From JBNJEA01 sp051745395 (GTDB lineage: Bacteria; Desulfobacterota; Desulfobacteria; Desulfobacterales; Desulfosalsimonadaceae): DNA of 8,630 nucleotides. The notes beneath the pieces were generated by a model, which saw only the letters and a list, made by a program, of their open reading frames with translations, was not told the origin of the DNA and searched no databases. Location: the NCBI GenBank assembly GCA_051745395.1, contig JBNJEA010000128.1, forward strand, positions 1-8,630, written 5' to 3'. Positions 6,312 through 8,630 of the stretch are shown here, piece by piece; position 1 is the stretch's first letter, and each line of letters starts with the position of its first letter. Position numbers and translations under genes: made by a program.

Positions 6312-6317
6312 CCTCCT
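6312..6317 (-). promoter_or_regulatory. Ribosome binding site deciding the TetR start
   Basis: AGGAGG on the minus strand overlaps the TAG stop of the upstream dehydrogenase gene and sits four bases before the ATG at 6307. It argues for this start over the in-frame ATG at 6514. Confidence 0.75.
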
Positions 6318-7449
6318 AGGCGCGAACCCCGAGCGCCGCATCGCCGATTTTCACCCGGGACAACTCGGTGGATGTGCCGAATACCTGACCGAACTTGGCA
6401 CAGCGGTAGGCCCGTTCCGCGTTGTTGGCACCGAAATAGCTCCGGCTGCCGAGAATTTTCATGGCCTCGCCGGCAACGGTTTCGGCGGACTCCGTGCAGT
6501 AAACCTTGGCGCACAGGGTCAGCTCTCCGGCGGCTTTTGCGTCGTTATCCGCCGTCCAGGCCGTCCGGAAGGCCAAAAGCTGGGCGCTCTGATAATAGGT
6601 CATCATTTCGGCGAGCTTGAATCCGATTTCCTGGTAGGCGATAATCGGCTTGCCGCCGCTTCTATGGGACTTGGCATGGTCCCGCGCGGTTTCAAACGCG
6701 GATTTCATCAAACCGAGACTGGCGCCGAGGAGCACCTGGTTTTCCCAGAACCGCAATACGTTCGGCAAATCCTCCTTGCCGCCGGGGACGATGACATTTT
6801 GTTCGGAAATTTTGCAATTGTCCAGCCGGAGCGCGGATATGGCGGCCCCGGGGTAACCGAAAGCCGTTTCCGGATTTTCGACCACCAGGCCGGGGCAATC
6901 CTTTTCCACCAGGAAAATGGCCGGTTTGCCGTCAAAAAGCCCCACCACACCGATTACCGGTGCCAGGGAAGCATTGACGACAAACTGTTTCCGGCCGGAA
7001 ACCACTATCGACTCCCCCTGCTTTTCCCCCGTTGTGGCCATGGACGCGCTGTCGACGCTGACCGTTTCCTCACAAAGCGCCAACGCACCGAGCCGCTCAC
7101 CGTCGAGAATCGGATGGAGCCACTTTTGCTTCTGCCCTTCATCGGCCCAGGTTGCAAGCGCCCGGCCAAATATCCGGGTACTGTATTCCACGGTCAAAAA
7201 CAGGGAAGGCGAAACCGCGGCCACCGTCTCCATGGCCCCCATTAAAGTGGACATTCCGGAAAACCCGGCCGGATTTTCGATGGCAAAGCGCAGATACGGC
7301 GTCCGGGCCAGCCGCGCCACGGCGTCGCGGATATTGGCATACACCGATTGCCCCGTGTCATCCATCGGGTGATTTTCGGCAAATTCGGCCAGCATTTCGT
7401 GCAGCTCGATAAAAAAGGAAAATTCCTTTTCGGAAAAATCGTAGTTCAT
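6316..7449 (-). CDS. Divergent acyl-CoA dehydrogenase-family protein (ACAD 2)
   Basis: The 377-residue protein has acyl-CoA dehydrogenase architecture: helical N-terminal domain to about 115, beta domain (GALALCEE at 121-128, FVVNA at 156-160, FLVEKDCPGLVV at 179-190), and C-terminal helices (SHRSGGKPIIAYQ at 261-273, NAERAYRCAKFGQVFGTSTEL at 343-363). Several family motifs have eroded. The GLTEPDAGSD flavin segment is CEETVSVD, the ITNG motif is VVNA, the GGxGY loop is GSRSY, and the catalytic Glu before Gly-Thr is Phe357. Glu236 in WENQVLLGASLG aligns with the alternative base of isovaleryl-CoA dehydrogenase, though the usual following Arg is Asn. It may be the partner subunit of ACAD 1 in a heteromeric enzyme, or an enzyme with an unusual substrate. 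It starts at 7449 after AGGAG, 24 bp from ACAD 1, and ends 8 bp before the TetR start. Confidence 0.9.
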   Translation of the reverse strand: MNYDFSEKEFSFFIELHEMLAEFAENHPMDDTGQSVYANIRDAVARLARTPYLRFAIENPAGFSGMSTLMGAMETVAAVSPSLFLTVEYSTRIFGRALATWADEGQKQKWLHPILDGERLGALALCEETVSVDSASMATTGEKQGESIVVSGRKQFVVNASLAPVIGVVGLFDGKPAIFLVEKDCPGLVVENPETAFGYPGAAISALRLDNCKISEQNVIVPGGKEDLPNVLRFWENQVLLGASLGLMKSAFETARDHAKSHRSGGKPIIAYQEIGFKLAEMMTYYQSAQLLAFRTAWTADNDAKAAGELTLCAKVYCTESAETVAGEAMKILGSRSYFGANNAERAYRCAKFGQVFGTSTELSRVKIGDAALGVRA

Positions 7450-7473
7450 TTGGGGCTCCTTTTCATTCAGGCA

Positions 7474-8616
7474 CTATATCAACTTGGATATGATCATCTT
7501 CTGTATATCGGAAGTACCGCCGCCAATGGGCGCCAGCCGGCTGTCCCTGAAAATCCGCTCCATGTCGTATTCGTGGCAGTAGCCGTATCCGCCGTGGACC
7601 AGCATGGCGTCATTGGCCGGCGCCATGCTCCAGTCTCCGACAAAGAGCTTGGCAATGGCGGCTTCCAGGTGATTGAGCGGCCGCCCCTGGTCCTTGCACC
7701 AGGCGATTTTGTAAGCCAGGCCCCGGGCGACTTCCCCGAAAATGCGCATGTTGGCCAGCTTGTGCTTGGTGGCCTGGAATTCGCCGATGCTGCGGCCGAA
7801 CTGGATGCGCTTTTTCGCGTAGTCAGCGCAGCGCTTGAGCATATAGGTCGAAGCGCCCACAAACGGGGCCAGCAGCGCGCTGCGGTCCCATTCCACGGTC
7901 TGCAGCGACATGTTAAAGCCGTCGCCTTCCTTGCCCAGCAGGCTTTCCTTCGGAATTTCGCAGTTGTTGAAAAACAGCTCGGAGGTCTGCGACGTGCGAA
8001 CCCCCATCTTGACCAGATTAGGGCCAGTGGAAAAGCCGGGCGTGTTTTTGTCCACCAAAAAGGCCGATATGCCGGCATGGCCGGCTTCGGGGTCGGTCTT
8101 GGCATAAACGACGGACACATCGGCGATGGGGCCGTTGGTAATAAAAATCTTGCTGCCGTTTAGAACGTATGAATCGCCCTTTTTCTCGGCCGTGGTCTTC
8201 ATGGAAGCCACATCCGACCCCGCATCCGGTTCGGTCAGGCCCATGCAGCCGATCCATTCCCCGGCGGCGAGCTTGGGGATGTATTTTTTGCGCTGTTCTT
8301 CGGTGCCGTGCTTGAAAATGGTGTCGGCACAAAGAAAGGAATGGGCCCCGTAGGCCAGGGTCAGCCCGCCGTCCACGCCGGCCTCTCCCAGGGCCTCGCC
8401 GGCCATGACCGTGGTGACGACATCGGCGCCGCCGCCGCCGTACGCCTCGGGGAAATGCAGCCCCAGTATCCCGAATCTGCCCAGCTTGCGAAACGATTCA
8501 AAATCAAACTCCTTATTGAGATCATGCTCCTGGACGCGCGGGACGATCTCTTTTTTGGCAAACCGGATGATTTCCTTTTTAAACATCTGCTGTTCTTTGG
8601 TGAAGGCAAAATCCAT
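7474..8616 (-). CDS. Acyl-CoA dehydrogenase (ACAD 1)
   Basis: This 380-residue flavoprotein should oxidise an acyl-CoA to the 2,3-enoyl-CoA, passing electrons to an electron-transfer flavoprotein that is not encoded here. Motifs in order are DFAFTKEQQMFKKEI, GLHFPEAYGG (52-61), CMGLTEPDAGSD (124-135), IFITNGPIADVSVVYAKTD (157-175), RIQFGRSIGEFQATKHKLA (270-288) and MLVHGGYGYCHEYDMERIFRD (338-358). The flavin-binding side is thus intact. The usual catalytic Glu in YEGTS is Gly366 (IGGGTSDIQ). The residue aligned with the alternative base of isovaleryl-CoA dehydrogenase is Asp244 in EWDRSALLAPFVG, so Asp244 or nearby Glu242 is the candidate base. I chose the ATG at 8616 rather than 8628: the latter lies within the ribosome binding site region and would add four residues before the family's usual N-terminus. 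It is the first gene of the visible operon. Confidence 0.95.
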   Translation of the reverse strand: MDFAFTKEQQMFKKEIIRFAKKEIVPRVQEHDLNKEFDFESFRKLGRFGILGLHFPEAYGGGGADVVTTVMAGEALGEAGVDGGLTLAYGAHSFLCADTIFKHGTEEQRKKYIPKLAAGEWIGCMGLTEPDAGSDVASMKTTAEKKGDSYVLNGSKIFITNGPIADVSVVYAKTDPEAGHAGISAFLVDKNTPGFSTGPNLVKMGVRTSQTSELFFNNCEIPKESLLGKEGDGFNMSLQTVEWDRSALLAPFVGASTYMLKRCADYAKKRIQFGRSIGEFQATKHKLANMRIFGEVARGLAYKIAWCKDQGRPLNHLEAAIAKLFVGDWSMAPANDAMLVHGGYGYCHEYDMERIFRDSRLAPIGGGTSDIQKMIISKLI

Positions 8617-8620
8617 GGTC

Positions 8621-8627
8621 ACTCCCA
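8621..8627 (-). promoter_or_regulatory. Ribosome binding site deciding the ACAD 1 start
   Basis: TGGGAGT on the minus strand precedes the ATG at 8616 by four bases. It overlaps the upstream in-frame ATG at 8628, making that alternative start unlikely. No promoter is visible because the window ends here. Confidence 0.6.
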
Positions 8628-8630
8628 TCG

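Noticed and set aside
6308..6514. Longer TetR start giving 297 residues
   Set aside because: The added 69 residues overlap the dehydrogenase gene, look like out-of-frame translation (Arg- and Gly-rich), and AGGAGG directly precedes the ATG at 6307.
6307..7245. Plus-strand 312-codon frame opposite ACAD 2
   Set aside because: It is antisense to a clear acyl-CoA dehydrogenase with no recognisable domain of its own.
8617..8628. ACAD 1 start at the upstream ATG (8628)
   Set aside because: It would place the ribosome binding sequence inside the gene and add four residues before the usual family N-terminus.

Overview
The window is a densely packed, single-strand segment: every gene I can support lies on the minus strand and is read from the right edge toward the left. 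The content points to a bacterial fatty-acid or carboxylic-acid degradation locus. In transcription order it holds two acyl-CoA dehydrogenases (7474-8616 and 6316-7449), a TetR/AcrR regulator (5621-6307), a small PHP-domain metal hydrolase (5049-5630), two thiolase-superfamily proteins (3729-4886 and 2524-3714), and an acyl-CoA synthetase fused to two SCP2 domains that runs off the left edge (1-2325). The gene mix, the moderately high GC and the style of the proteins resemble mesophilic Desulfobacterota (sulfate reducers with many acyl-CoA paralogs). This placement is an inference from style, since no marker gene is present.

Layout. The first four genes form one tight unit, with gaps of 24 and 8 bp followed by a 10-bp overlap. 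An AT-rich 162-bp gap (4887-5048) follows, with a weak terminator-like hairpin and several short dyads, so the thiolase pair may have its own promoter. The two thiolase genes are 14 bp apart. After them comes a 198-bp gap (2326-2523) largely filled by a tandem array of 22 octamers in perfect 8-nt register. The array changes orientation once, and its dyad centre could form a hairpin of about 75 nt. The ligase gene starts 35 bp past the array. No gene-free stretch exceeds 300 bp.

How the genes may work together. The ligase would activate a carboxylic acid to its CoA thioester, the dehydrogenases would introduce a double bond, and the thiolase-fold proteins would cleave the chain. Several details do not fit plain beta-oxidation. 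Both thiolase-fold proteins lack the nucleophilic Cys (Ala88 and Gly87 in its place) and have Asn where the catalytic His of the GHP motif should be. Both dehydrogenases lack the usual C-terminal catalytic Glu, and the second is also degenerate in its flavin-side motifs. The ligase carries a recently duplicated SCP2 domain followed by the start of a further domain. Paired divergent dehydrogenases and Cys-less thiolase folds recall the actinobacterial steroid side-chain system (heterotetrameric FadE pairs and the Ltp2-DUF35 aldolase). The most interesting reading is therefore an analogous, probably anaerobic, CoA-dependent cleavage system for a bulky substrate. That is a hypothesis, not something the sequence proves.
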